This document shows positions 1-8,441 of a stretch of 50,389 nt of DNA, one piece after another. Every line of letters begins with the position of its first letter. Position 1 is the stretch's first letter. Both the position numbers and the translations under genes were made by a program. Below the pieces are notes generated by a model that saw nothing but the letters and a program-made list of their open reading frames with translations, searched no databases and had not been told where the DNA came from. This stretch comes from Sneathiellales bacterium (GTDB taxonomy: Bacteria > Pseudomonadota > Alphaproteobacteria > Minwuiales > Minwuiaceae), in the NCBI GenBank assembly GCA_026992315.1, contig JALXAG010000161.1:1-50389 (forward strand). The letters run 5' to 3'.

Positions 1-546
1 GCTGGCAGAGATATCGAACAGGGCGATGCCGCCGCGAATGCCGATGGTGGCCGAAGGGGTCTTCAGAACAACGGGCGTTTTCTTGCTGATGCGTCCGCCA
101 ACGAAACGGAACAGCCCCTTGGCGGCGCTCAGGGCCAGGGTGCCGGCTTTGGCATCGGGATCGTAAACGAATTTGTCGATGGTGATGGCGCTGGAGGGAC
201 CGACGGTCAGGGCCGATCCGTCAAGAAACAAAAGCTGGGTTTGGCCATCGGGCCCGGTTCTGACCTGTTCCTGAAAGAACATCCGGCTGCCGACCAGAAG
301 CTGCCGGCGCCGATTGTCGGAAATTATTCCTTCCGCATCGGGGTTGACGGCAGTGGCGACGCCGATATCGCGCAGCCCTTCCTCCGCCGCGCGGGCGCCG
401 AAGGACGGGCCGATGCATGCGAAGGTCAGAAAAAAAGCACCCAGAATCGCATGCCGGGCTGCCGTGGCGGGTGTCCGGGTCCGCCGGTGTTTTCTGCCAT
501 TGTGTTTGCTTTTCGCTGTGGCGTTCTTATTGCCGGTTGTTTCCAT
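1..546 (-). CDS. FecR-domain protein, 3' end outside window
   Basis: Open reading frame of 182 codons that starts at 546 and runs off the left edge, so the C-terminus is missing. A basic N-terminal stretch is followed by a hydrophobic segment (about residues 35-52) ending in an Ala-rich site, which looks like a signal peptide and suggests a periplasmic protein. The rest matches the FecR fold as known from family members: 'LLVGSRMFFQEQVRTGPDG', a 'LLFLDGSALTVGP' turn, and 'TPSATIGIRGG' near the edge. In alphaproteobacteria such stand-alone FecR-domain proteins usually have no known partner; they are not necessarily iron-dicitrate regulators. The gene is divergent from the flavin hydroxylase at 737. 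Start chosen because it is the first ATG giving a complete signal peptide; no strong ribosome site is visible. Confidence 0.8.
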   Translation of the reverse strand, partial: METTGNKNATAKSKHNGRKHRRTRTPATAARHAILGAFFLTFACIGPSFGARAAEEGLRDIGVATAVNPDAEGIISDNRRRQLLVGSRMFFQEQVRTGPDGQTQLLFLDGSALTVGPSSAITIDKFVYDPDAKAGTLALSAAKGLFRFVGGRISKKTPVVLKTPSATIGIRGGIALFDISAS

Positions 547-681
547 CTCTCTGTCGCCCCATCCCCGTTAATACGCTGTCATGGGCTTTTTTCTCGCATC
601 AGGGTTCAACCCTAATGCAAATACCCGGTCTGGTTAAGTGATATTGGCCACAATCCGTGCCATGCCTGTGCCGATTAGGGC

Positions 682-715
682 TTGCCGCAATTTATTTTAT
701 GCTTAAAATAAATTG
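682..715 (+). promoter_or_regulatory. Promoter overlapped by a perfect palindromic operator
   Basis: TTGCCG at 682-687 and TAAAAT at 704-709 are separated by 16 bases and resemble a sigma-70 promoter. A perfect inverted repeat with 12-base arms covers the spacer and -10: CAATTTATTTTA (688-699), spacer TGCT, TAAAATAAATTG (704-715). It ends 21 bases before the start codon at 737. A repressor of the TetR or MarR type bound here would block transcription; that is inference, and no adjacent regulator gene is visible. Confidence 0.65.
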
Positions 716-736
716 AAACAGTAAGGGGACGGATAA

Positions 737-3037
737 ATGAAGGTCATGGTTCTGGGCGGCGGTCCCGGAGGATTGTTTTTTGCCATTCTGATGAAGCGCC
801 AGCATCCGCACAGCCGCATCACGGTGCTGGAACGCAACCAGCCCGGCGATACCTTTGGCTTCGGCGTTGTCTTTTCGGACGAAACGCTGAGCGAGTTCAT
901 GAGCGCCGATGAAGAAGTCTATCGGGAGATCAGAAGCAATTTCGCCTATTGGGACGAGATCGACGTTCATTTCGGCGGCGAGGTGATCCGTTCCGCCGGT
1001 CATGGCTTTTGCGGGCTGTCGCGGCGGCGGCTTCTGAACATTCTTCAGCGCCGCGCCGCGGATCTGGGTGTGGATGTCCGTTTCGGCACCGAATTCGGCG
1101 GCGATGCCCTGAAGGATTACCCGGATGCGGATCTGATCGTTGCCGCCGACGGCATCAATTCGGCGGTGCGCGGGCATTACAGCGATGCGTTTCGTCCCAG
1201 CCTCGACTGGCGGCAGAACAAATTCGTCTGGCTGGGCACCACCAAGCCGCTCGAGGCGTTCAGCTTCTATTTCCGCGATACTCCCTACGGTCTGTTTCAG
1301 GCCCATGCCTATCAGTTCGAGGAGGGGATGGCGACCTTCATCGTCGAAACCCAGGAGAAGAGCTGGAAGGCGGCGGGCCTGGACAAGGCGGACGAGGCCG
1401 CGACCCTGGCGTTCTGCGAGAAAGTCTTTGCCGAGGATCTGGACGGCCATAAGCTGGTGGCGAACAAATCGATCTGGCGCACCTTTCCCACGGTGCGCTG
1501 CGAAAGCTGGGTTCATGACCGGCTGGTGCTGATCGGCGATGCCGCCCATACGGCGCATTTTTCCATCGGTTCCGGCACCAAACTGGCGATGGAGGATGCG
1601 ATCACGCTGGCCGATGTGCTGAAGCGGCCGGAAGATCTGGCGGATATTCCGGCGGCGCTGCAGGATTACGACCGCCGCCGCCACGATGAGGTTGGCAAGC
1701 TGCAGCATGCGGCGCAGGTATCGCTGGAATGGTTCGAGCATGTACCGCGATACCGCGCCTTTTCGCCCCTGCAATTTGCCGTCAGCCTGCTGTCGCGCTC
1801 CAAGCGGATCACCTATGAAAATCTGCGTCTGCGCGATCCGGCCTTTATCGATGGCGTGCAGCGCTGGTTCGCCGAAGAAGCCTATGCCCAGGCGGGGCGG
1901 GCGGTGCCGGCCGATCCGCCGCCGCCGGCCTTCACGCCGTTTCGCCTGCGCAACATGGTGGTGGAAAACCGCATCGTCGTCTCGCCCATGTGCCAGTATT
2001 CGGCCAAGGACGGGGTGCCGGGACCGTGGCATATGGTTCATCTGGGCAGCCGGGCCGTCGGCGGGGCCGGGCTGGTCTTCACCGAGATGACCGATGTCAG
2101 CGCCGACGGGCGCATCACGCCGGGCTGCACGGGATTGTACAACGATGTTCAGGAGGCGGCCTGGAAGGATATTGTCGATTTCGTCCATGAGCACACGCAG
2201 GCGAAAATCTGCATGCAGATTTCCCATGCCGGGCGCAAGGGGGCGACCTGCCTGCCATGGGCCGGCGGCTACGACGAACCGCTGAAGGATGGCGGCTGGC
2301 CGCTGATCAGTGCTTCCCCCATTCCCTATCTGCCGCACAGCCAGGTGCCGAAGCAGATGGATCGCGAGGACATGGACCGGGTGCTCGGCGATTTCGCTGC
2401 CGCCGCCCGGCGCGCCCTGCGGGCCGGTTTCGACATGCTGGAAATACACATGGCCCATGGTTATCTGCTGTCCAGCTTCATTTCCCCGGCAACCAACAGG
2501 CGCCAGGATGAATATGGCGGCGATCTGGCCGGGCGGATGCGCTATCCGCTGGAGGTGCTCGATGCCGTGCGTGCCGCCTGGGGGGCGGAAAAACCCTTAT
2601 CCGTGCGTATTTCGGCGGTGGACTGGCTGCCCCCCGGCCAGGGGCTTGAGGAAGACGAGGCCGTGGAAGTGGCGCGCATGCTCAAGGAACATGGCGCGGA
2701 TCTGATCGATGTCTCCAGCGGTCAGACAACGCCGGAGGCCGAACCGGTTTACGGGCGCATGTATCAGGTGCCCTTCGCCGATGCCATCAGGCAGGAAGCC
2801 GGTATCGCCACCATGGCGGTCGGCAACATCACCAGCGCCGATCAGGTCAGCACCATCATTGCGGCCGGGCGGGCCGATCTGGCGGCGCTGGCGCGGCCGC
2901 ATCTGGCCGATCCCTATTTCACCCTGCATGAGGCGGTCAATCTGAACCGGCCCGATATTCCGTGGCCGAAACAATATCAGGCGGGTGCGGAACAGGCGTT
3001 TCTGCTGGCGGAACGCGCCCGGGCCGAACAGCAATAA
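737..3037 (+). CDS. Bifunctional aromatic-CoA hydroxylase / OYE-type reductase (salicylyl-CoA 5-hydroxylase or 2-aminobenzoyl-CoA monooxygenase/reductase type)
   Basis: A 766-residue two-domain flavoenzyme. Residues 1-390 are a class A FAD monooxygenase: a Rossmann GGGPGG at 6-11 and the FAD-binding '[14 protein letters not shown]' near 265. From about residue 398 to the end it is an NADH:flavin oxidoreductase of the Old Yellow Enzyme family ('[12 protein letters not shown]', 'QISHAGRKG', '[13 protein letters not shown]', 'NRRQDEYGG'). This fusion and length are known for salicylyl-CoA 5-hydroxylase/oxidoreductase and for 2-aminobenzoyl-CoA monooxygenase/reductase, which hydroxylate and then reduce an aryl-CoA thioester in the cytoplasm. 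The substrate cannot be decided here because no other gene of either pathway is adjacent. Start supported by AAGGGG seven bases upstream. Confidence 0.9.
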   Translation: MKVMVLGGGPGGLFFAILMKRQHPHSRITVLERNQPGDTFGFGVVFSDETLSEFMSADEEVYREIRSNFAYWDEIDVHFGGEVIRSAGHGFCGLSRRRLLNILQRRAADLGVDVRFGTEFGGDALKDYPDADLIVAADGINSAVRGHYSDAFRPSLDWRQNKFVWLGTTKPLEAFSFYFRDTPYGLFQAHAYQFEEGMATFIVETQEKSWKAAGLDKADEAATLAFCEKVFAEDLDGHKLVANKSIWRTFPTVRCESWVHDRLVLIGDAAHTAHFSIGSGTKLAMEDAITLADVLKRPEDLADIPAALQDYDRRRHDEVGKLQHAAQVSLEWFEHVPRYRAFSPLQFAVSLLSRSKRITYENLRLRDPAFIDGVQRWFAEEAYAQAGRAVPADPPPPAFTPFRLRNMVVENRIVVSPMCQYSAKDGVPGPWHMVHLGSRAVGGAGLVFTEMTDVSADGRITPGCTGLYNDVQEAAWKDIVDFVHEHTQAKICMQISHAGRKGATCLPWAGGYDEPLKDGGWPLISASPIPYLPHSQVPKQMDREDMDRVLGDFAAAARRALRAGFDMLEIHMAHGYLLSSFISPATNRRQDEYGGDLAGRMRYPLEVLDAVRAAWGAEKPLSVRISAVDWLPPGQGLEEDEAVEVARMLKEHGADLIDVSSGQTTPEAEPVYGRMYQVPFADAIRQEAGIATMAVGNITSADQVSTIIAAGRADLAALARPHLADPYFTLHEAVNLNRPDIPWPKQYQAGAEQAFLLAERARAEQQ

Positions 3038-3091
3038 AGAGGATACCGCCTTATCTTCTGGGGAGGGGAGGAAGAACGGCCGTCCGTCAAG

Positions 3092-3115
3092 AAAAACCCC
3101 GGCCGGGGCCGGGGT
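3092..3115 (-). terminator. Rho-independent terminator of htpG
   Basis: On the minus strand ACCCCGGCC and GGCCGGGGT form a perfect 9-bp GC stem (3096-3115, two-base loop, so in practice a shorter stem with a larger loop), followed by a T run at 3092-3096. It lies 26-49 bases beyond the htpG stop. There is no T run on the plus-strand side, so it should not terminate the convergent gene ending at 3037. Confidence 0.8.
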
Positions 3116-3140
3116 CGTTACGGGCTGTTCACGGGGCGGT

Positions 3141-5108
3141 TTATCGGTCCTCTTCCGCCTTTGCCGTCTTGTCGGCGGATTCTGCGGATTTCTCAGCGGT
3201 ATCGTCCGCCGCTGCGGGGGTCTGTCCGTCCGCGTCTTCCGGCAGGGCGCGCAGCAGAAATTCCGACTGGCGCCGTGCGAAGGCAGCCGGATCGGGCAGG
3301 GGTTCGCCTTCGATGACCCGGGCCTGATCCAGCAGCAGATGCGCCGCATCCTCGATCAGCTTGCGCGCGGCCTTGTCCTTTGCCTTTGCCGCCAGATTGC
3401 GGATCAGCGGATGATCGGGATTGATTTCCAGAATCCGCTTGTTCAGGGCTTCGAGCTGGTTCTGCTGTTTCAGCAGCCGCTCCAGATGCATGTCCAGCCC
3501 CGTATCGCCGGCAACGAGACAGACGGCGCTGCTCGTCAGGCGTGCCGATGAACGCACGTCGCTGACCTCATCGCCGAGGGCCTGCTTGAAAATGGCGGTG
3601 AGCACGGCGATGTCGCCCTTGGCTGCGTTCTCCTTCTTTTCATCGCCCTTGTCGTCCTTGGCGGCGATATCGTCGAGATCCGCCTGCCCGCGGGTGACGG
3701 AACGCAGGGGCAGCCCCTCGTATTCATCGCTCATCTGCGGCCAGAAATCGTCGATCGGGTCGGTCAGCAGCAGCACGTCGATGCCGCGGGCGAGATAGCC
3801 TTCGAGCTGCGGGCTCTGGCGCAGGGCCTCGCTATCCTCGCCGGTGATGTAGTAAATGGCCTTCTGCCCTTCGACCATGGCGTTGCGATAGTCTTCGAGG
3901 CTGATCAGCCCATCGCTTTTCGCGCTTCTGAAACGGGCCAGTTTCAGCAGCTTTTCGCGGTTGCCCGGATCCTCATACAGCCCTTCCTTGAGCACGGCGC
4001 CGAAATTGTTCCAGAAGGTTTCATAGGCCTCCTTGTCCTTGGCGGCGCGGCGTTCCAGCTCCTTGATCACCCGTTTGGTGATGGCATTGCGGATATGACC
4101 GATCAGCGGGTTGTTCTGCAGCAGTTCGCGGCTGACGTTCAGCGGCAGATCCTCCGTATCGACCACGCCGCGCAGGAAGCGCAGATAGGGCGGAACCAGA
4201 TCCTCGCAATCCTCGGTGATGAAGACCCGCTTCACATACAGCTTGACGCCGTGCTTGCGTTCCGGGCGGAACAGATCGAAAGGCTTCTGCCCCGGAATGT
4301 ACAGCAGCAGGGTATAGTCCACCTTGCCTTCGACATGGGTATGCAGCCAGCCCCAGGGCTCGTCGAAGGCGTGGGCGATATGGTGATAGAATTCCTTGTA
4401 TTGCTCTTCGCTGATGTCCTGTTTGGCTCGTGTCCACAGGGCCGAGGCCTGGTTGACGGTTTCGCCCTCCTCTTCCGGTGTTGCCTTCAGGCGGATCGGG
4501 ATGGCGATATGATCCGAATAGGTCTTGATGATCTGTCTGATGCGCTCGGCTTCGAGGAATTCATCGGCATCCTTGCGGATGTGCAGAATGACATCGGTGC
4601 CGGGGCCGGGGCGCTCGCCCTCGGCGATTTCATAGCTGCCGGTCCCCTCCGATTCCCAGTGCCAGGCATTGCCTTCGCCGGCTTTGCGGCTAAGCACTTC
4701 CACCTTTTCGGCGACCATGAAACTGGCGTAAAAGCCAACGCCGAACTGTCCGATCAGCGATACCCCGCCATCCTCGGCCTTTTCCATCTGTTCGAGAAAG
4801 GCACCGGTTCCCGAATGGGCGATGGTCCCGAGATTTTCGATCAGGTCATCGCGGTTCATGCCGATGCCGTTATCGCTGACGGTCAGGGTGCGCCTGTCCT
4901 TGTCGATGGTGACGGTGATGGCGAATTCGCCATTGCCTTCGGTCAGTTCGGGGCGGGTCAGGGCCGCATAGCGCAGCTTGTCGCAGGCATCGCTGGCATT
5001 GGAAATCAGCTCCCGCAGAAAGACTTCGCGGTCGCTGTAAAGCGAATGGGTGACGATATGCAGAAGCTTGCTGACTTCTGCCTGGAAATCGAGCTTCTCG
5101 GCGCTCAT
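3141..5108 (-). CDS. htpG: Molecular chaperone HtpG (bacterial Hsp90)
   Basis: A 655-residue cytosolic ATP-dependent chaperone that helps client proteins fold and recover from stress. The N-terminal GHKL ATPase signatures are all present: 'ELISNASDACDK' near residue 33, 'DNGIGM' near 79, 'GTIAHSGT' near 93 and 'IGQFGVGFYASFMVAEKV' near 115. The middle domain has the expected 'NVSRELLQNNP'. It is slightly longer than typical HtpG (about 620-640) because of a charged Ala/Lys/Asp/Glu tail. Start supported by AGGAG upstream. It is monocistronic: an RpoH-like promoter at 5193-5222 and a terminator at 3092-3115 frame it. Confidence 0.97.
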   Translation of the reverse strand: MSAEKLDFQAEVSKLLHIVTHSLYSDREVFLRELISNASDACDKLRYAALTRPELTEGNGEFAITVTIDKDRRTLTVSDNGIGMNRDDLIENLGTIAHSGTGAFLEQMEKAEDGGVSLIGQFGVGFYASFMVAEKVEVLSRKAGEGNAWHWESEGTGSYEIAEGERPGPGTDVILHIRKDADEFLEAERIRQIIKTYSDHIAIPIRLKATPEEEGETVNQASALWTRAKQDISEEQYKEFYHHIAHAFDEPWGWLHTHVEGKVDYTLLLYIPGQKPFDLFRPERKHGVKLYVKRVFITEDCEDLVPPYLRFLRGVVDTEDLPLNVSRELLQNNPLIGHIRNAITKRVIKELERRAAKDKEAYETFWNNFGAVLKEGLYEDPGNREKLLKLARFRSAKSDGLISLEDYRNAMVEGQKAIYYITGEDSEALRQSPQLEGYLARGIDVLLLTDPIDDFWPQMSDEYEGLPLRSVTRGQADLDDIAAKDDKGDEKKENAAKGDIAVLTAIFKQALGDEVSDVRSSARLTSSAVCLVAGDTGLDMHLERLLKQQNQLEALNKRILEINPDHPLIRNLAAKAKDKAARKLIEDAAHLLLDQARVIEGEPLPDPAAFARRQSEFLLRALPEDADGQTPAAADDTAEKSAESADKTAKAEEDR

Positions 5109-5192
5109 TGCTACGCTTCTCCTGTTCTGCCGTCATATGCCGCGGCACGGCGGACGACCGCGGCTCTTTCCTGAAACTGCAACGCTGCCCCA

Positions 5193-5222
5193 TAGATGGG
5201 ATGCCGGGTTGCGGCCATCAAG
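5193..5222 (-). promoter_or_regulatory. RpoH (sigma-32) heat-shock promoter of htpG
   Basis: On the minus strand CTTGATG (5222-5216), a 15-base spacer, then CCCATCTA (5200-5193). This closely fits the sigma-32 consensus CTTGAA / CCCATnTA. The predicted transcript would start near 5186, about 80 bases before the htpG start, inside the only gap upstream of the gene. The motif fit plus position before a classical heat-shock gene makes it convincing. Confidence 0.82.
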
Positions 5223-5231
5223 AGGGGGCGG

Positions 5232-6464
5232 TTACAGGGCGATGACCGGTCGTGCAGAGGCACCCGCCGGCTGCCCGCGGCGCAGCAGCAGGCGGTGATT
5301 GGCCGGATCGGCGGCAGCGGCGATATCCTCTGCCGGATTGCCCTCGACGATCAGCAGATCGGCGATGGCGCCGGCTTCGATCCGTCCGTGATCCTCCAGG
5401 CGCAACAGATCGGCGGCGGTGCTGGTGGCGGCGATCAGGGCATCCAGCGGGCGCATGCCCGCCTCGACCATCAGGGCCAGTTCCTGCGGATTTTCGCCAT
5501 GCTGATTGAAGGGCGTGCCGGCATCGGTGCCCATGGCGATGCGTCCGCCTGCCTGATAAAACATGGCGAAGGCCCTGATGTGGCGCTCATAGACCCGCTC
5601 GCTCTTTTCGATGATGAAGGCGGGAATGCCGTTGTCGCGGTTCTTCAGAATATTGGCCACGGCGGAAAGGGTCGGTACCAGGAAGGTGCCGCGTTCCAGC
5701 ATCTCGCGGAGGCATTCATCGTTCATGAAGATGCCGTGTTCGATCGAGGTGACACCGGCGCGCACGGCATTCAGAATGCCTTCGGCGCCCTGGGCGTGCG
5801 AGGCGGTGGTGCGGTGGAAGCGTTCGGCCTCGGCCACGCCTGCGGCCAGTTCCGCCTCGGTATAATGGGCGTCTTCGGGGTTGACGCCCGGGGTCATGAC
5901 GCCGCCGGTCGCCATCAGCTTGATCACATCGGCGCGCTTGTGGATATTGGCCCGCACCGCCCTGATCACCTCATCGCGTCCGTCGGCGATGATGCCGGAG
6001 CGGTTGCCATGCCCGCCGGTCATGCAGATCATCCGCCCGCAGGCCCGCATTTCCGGCCCCTGAAACGTTCCGGCGTTGAGGGCATCGCGCACATCGATAT
6101 CGACGTAATTATGCCCGCCGCAATCGCGGATGGCGACGATGCCCGCCTTCAGGGTTTTCTGTGCCCTTTCCAGCGCTTTCAGGGCCAGGGCCGCATCGGA
6201 AAGCTTGCCCTGGGCGGTGCCCGGATCGGCCTCGGCCCCCAGCGTCAGATGGACATGACAGTCGATCATGCCGGGCATCAGCGTCAGGTCGTCTCCTGCG
6301 GCATCGAGCACGGTGCCGGCAAAGCCTTCGAAGCTGGCAGGCACGTCGATGGCGGCGATGCGCCCGTCTTCGATCAGGACGGCGCGCGGCGCCTCGATCA
6401 TGTCGTGGCCGTCGAAAATGCGCATGCCGGAAATCAGGATCTGCACGTTGTTGCCTCCATTCAT
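5232..6464 (-). CDS. Metal-dependent amidohydrolase (imidazolonepropionase/prolidase-like)
   Basis: About 410 residues with the amidohydrolase TIM-barrel metal ligands in order: 'DCHVHLTL' (HxH), 'VIKLMATGGVMTPG' (the lysine that is carboxylated in this family), 'ASHAQG', 'IEHG' and 'MGTDAGTP' (final Asp). It probably hydrolyses a C-N bond in a small cytoplasmic substrate such as a dipeptide or lactam; the exact substrate is unknown. The ATG at 6464 overlaps the stop of the upstream glutathione-transferase gene (ATGA), implying coupling. An in-frame GTG at 6446 has a better ribosome site (GGAGG, seven bases away) and may be the real start. It forms a two-gene operon with the GST gene. Confidence 0.88.
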   Translation of the reverse strand: MNGGNNVQILISGMRIFDGHDMIEAPRAVLIEDGRIAAIDVPASFEGFAGTVLDAAGDDLTLMPGMIDCHVHLTLGAEADPGTAQGKLSDAALALKALERAQKTLKAGIVAIRDCGGHNYVDIDVRDALNAGTFQGPEMRACGRMICMTGGHGNRSGIIADGRDEVIRAVRANIHKRADVIKLMATGGVMTPGVNPEDAHYTEAELAAGVAEAERFHRTTASHAQGAEGILNAVRAGVTSIEHGIFMNDECLREMLERGTFLVPTLSAVANILKNRDNGIPAFIIEKSERVYERHIRAFAMFYQAGGRIAMGTDAGTPFNQHGENPQELALMVEAGMRPLDALIAATSTAADLLRLEDHGRIEAGAIADLLIVEGNPAEDIAAAADPANHRLLLRRGQPAGASARPVIAL

Positions 6465-7168
6465 GACTGACGACGGAAAACCGGGGCATCGCGCCCCAAT
6501 CCGCCATAAAGGGCGCCGACGCGTCCGAACCATGCCCCTTCGGGGGTGGCAGGATCGAGGCGCACGCGCTCGGAAATGCAATGGGCCCACTGAAAGGCGG
6601 AATAAACGATGTAATCGGCATAAAGCGGTGCCTTGCCGCCAATGAACGGCGCTTCTTTCAGCCGGGCGCGCAGAGGGGCTAGGATTGCCGGCAGTTGCGC
6701 CAGGGATTCGGGGGCGCGGGCGGCGATTTCCTCCAGCGGCGCGCCAAGGCGGGCCTCGCGGCTTGTACGGAAATAGGCGCGGTTTTCCTCATCCAGCGCC
6801 GCTTCGATATCGAGAATGATTGCCGGCAGGATCAGCGGATGAACGCTTCGTTCCGTCCAGTGCTTGTAGAAACGGGTCAGTTCCCTGCCTGCAGTGTCGC
6901 CGAACAGGGCGGGAGCCTGCGGTTTTGCCGCTTCGAAGGCATCGGCGATGGCATCGGAATTGTCATAAACCCGTCCGTTCCAGACCATGAGGGGCGCCGT
7001 GCCGGCATTGGCGCCCTCCGCATCCAGGCGGGATTTTTCGATAAAACGCCAGGGAACATATTCTGCCCCGATGCCCTTATGCGCCGCCGCCAGCTTCACC
7101 CGCCAGCAATAGGGCGAGAAGCGCACGGCCGCATCCGCGCCCGCCAGATCGTATATTTTTGCCGTCAT
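6461..7168 (-). CDS. Glutathione S-transferase, LigE/beta-etherase-like
   Basis: A 235-residue protein with an N-terminal thioredoxin-like glutathione-binding half and an all-helical C-terminal half. 'SPYCWRVKLAAAHKG' near residue 19, 'APLMVWNGRVYDNSDAIA', 'GGKAPLYADYIVYSAFQWA' and the closing 'GGLGRDAPVF' resemble, from memory, the LigE lignin beta-aryl etherase group (SPYVWRTKYALKHKG, ADY, GGLGRDA) more than other GST classes. It likely uses glutathione in the cytoplasm to cleave an ether or to conjugate or isomerise an aromatic compound; true etherase activity is not shown. First gene of an operon with the amidohydrolase (ATGA overlap). Start chosen at ATG 7168 with GGAG just upstream; ATG 7189 is an alternative. 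Confidence 0.82.
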   Translation of the reverse strand: MTAKIYDLAGADAAVRFSPYCWRVKLAAAHKGIGAEYVPWRFIEKSRLDAEGANAGTAPLMVWNGRVYDNSDAIADAFEAAKPQAPALFGDTAGRELTRFYKHWTERSVHPLILPAIILDIEAALDEENRAYFRTSREARLGAPLEEIAARAPESLAQLPAILAPLRARLKEAPFIGGKAPLYADYIVYSAFQWAHCISERVRLDPATPEGAWFGRVGALYGGLGRDAPVFRRQS

Positions 7169-7295
7169 CTCCGCCCCCGTGAGCCCCATGAATGGTTCCG
7201 GCCAATCTGTCCGAGTATGGACGTTCTGAAAAGCATTTTTTGCATCGAAACGATGCCGGGGGCTGCGGCGGAAGCTGTGACTGGATAAGCTGGGT

Positions 7296-7363
7296 AAAAA
7301 AATAGACCCGGCAACAATGGTGGGGGGGGACGGCGGAGGGGTCGCCTTTCCATTGCTGCCGGG
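7296..7363 (-). terminator. Leader terminator/attenuator candidate before the GST operon
   Basis: Minus-strand RNA pairs CCCGGCAGCAAUGG (7363-7350) with CCAUUGUUGCCGGG (7320-7307) over 14 bp including one G-U wobble; on the plus strand that position is an A-C mismatch, so the RNA that folds is the minus one. A run of seven T follows at 7302-7296. The loop is 29 bases and pyrimidine-rich. It lies 128 bases before the GST start, so it would end transcription inside the leader, or end a short antisense transcript. Confidence 0.6.
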
Positions 7364-7443
7364 CCTGGCCACGGATAGATATCTAGGGGTGCTTTCCGGC
7401 AACAGCGAGGTCATATTAGGGCCATATTGTGGCGGCGGCATTT

Positions 7444-7463
7444 TATTTGTTGGTGCACAAATA
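7444..7463 (+). promoter_or_regulatory. Inverted-repeat operator candidate before ABC transporter operon
   Basis: TATTTGT (7444-7450), a six-base spacer TGGTGC, and ACAAATA (7457-7463) form a perfect dyad 28 bases before the permease start. The position suits a repressor site over or just after a promoter. The regulator is not identifiable in the window. Confidence 0.5.
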
Positions 7464-7490
7464 TCATGTATCCTGCATCGGGGAGAAGGG

Positions 7491-8441
7491 ATGAGCGTAT
7501 TTCTGTTCAAAAGGCTGCTGACCTTTCTGGTGACGTTGCTGGCGGCATCGATGCTGACCTTCGCGGCGCTGGAGTTGCTGCCCGGCGATCCGGCGCTGGT
7601 CATTCTGGGGATCGATGCCTCCCCCGATGCGGTGGCGGCGCTCAGCCGCGAAATGGGTTTCGATCAGCCGGCCTGGCTGCGTTACGCCCGCTGGATCGGC
7701 GGGTTGCTGCAGGGGGAATTCGCCGACAGCTACACCTATAAGGTCCCGGTGTGGGAGCTTATTCGCGACCGTCTGATCATCACCGTGCCGCTGGCGGTTT
7801 TCGCCATGGTACTGACGACGATTTTCGCCTTCCTGCTGGGTATCTATGCCGCCTCCCGGCACAACCGCCCGGGGGATGTGCTGGTGATGGGCTTCAGCCA
7901 GCTGGGCATCGCCGTTCCCAATTTCTGGCTGGCGATCCTGCTGATCGTGCTGTTTGCCGTCAAGCTCGGCTGGTTCAAGTCCGGCGGTTTTCCGGGCTGG
8001 GATGCCGGTTTCTGGGAAGCGCTGAAGGCCTTGCTGCTGCCGGCGATCGCCCTGGCGACGGTGCAGGGGGCCATTCTCGCCCGTTTCACCCGATCCTCGC
8101 TGCTGGAGGTGATGCGCGAGGATTTCGTCCGCACCGCCCGGGCCAAGGGGCTGAGCCGCCGGGCGGTCTTGTGGCGGCATGTATTGCGCAATGCGCTGAT
8201 TCCGGTGGTGACGATCATGGGGTTGCAGTTTGCTTCGCTGCTGGCGGGGACCATCGTCGTCGAGAACGTTTTCGCCATTCCGGGGCTGGGGCGGCTGATC
8301 TTCCAGTCCATCGGCAACCGCGACATCGTCGTTGTCCGCGATGTGGTGCTGATGCTGGCGGCGCTGGTGGTGGCGATCAATTTTCTGGTCGATCTGCTTT
8401 ATGCGGTGATCGACCCGCGGCTGAAGGCGCATGACATATGA
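7491..8441 (+). CDS. dppB: ABC transporter permease, DppB/OppB type
   Basis: A 316-residue inner-membrane permease of the peptide/nickel importer family. The N-terminal 'FKRLLTFLVTLLAASMLTF' helix and 'LPGDPALVILG' are typical of the DppB subunit, about six membrane segments follow, and 'RTARAKGLSRRAVLWRHVLR' near 215 is the EAA coupling loop that contacts the ATPase. Start ATG 7491 follows GGGAGAAGGG directly. First gene of a four-gene operon; its stop overlaps the next start by four bases (ATGA). The usual solute-binding protein gene that precedes this subunit is absent, so the substrate (peptide, metal-chelate, opine or other) cannot be named. Confidence 0.93.
   Translation: MSVFLFKRLLTFLVTLLAASMLTFAALELLPGDPALVILGIDASPDAVAALSREMGFDQPAWLRYARWIGGLLQGEFADSYTYKVPVWELIRDRLIITVPLAVFAMVLTTIFAFLLGIYAASRHNRPGDVLVMGFSQLGIAVPNFWLAILLIVLFAVKLGWFKSGGFPGWDAGFWEALKALLLPAIALATVQGAILARFTRSSLLEVMREDFVRTARAKGLSRRAVLWRHVLRNALIPVVTIMGLQFASLLAGTIVVENVFAIPGLGRLIFQSIGNRDIVVVRDVVLMLAALVVAINFLVDLLYAVIDPRLKAHDI

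Larger units (their letters stand above)
7169..7490. other. Divergent intergenic region with regulatory signals
   Basis: Gene-free stretch of 322 bases between the minus-strand GST operon and the plus-strand ABC transporter operon. It holds a terminator-like hairpin on the minus strand (7296-7363), a 10-base palindrome TAGATATCTA (7376-7385) and an inverted repeat with 7-base arms (7444-7463). I see no convincing small gene. Confidence 0.7.

Noticed and set aside
692-2458. 588-codon minus-strand open frame opposite the aryl-CoA hydroxylase
   Set aside because: No motif and atypical composition; the plus-strand gene is unmistakable.
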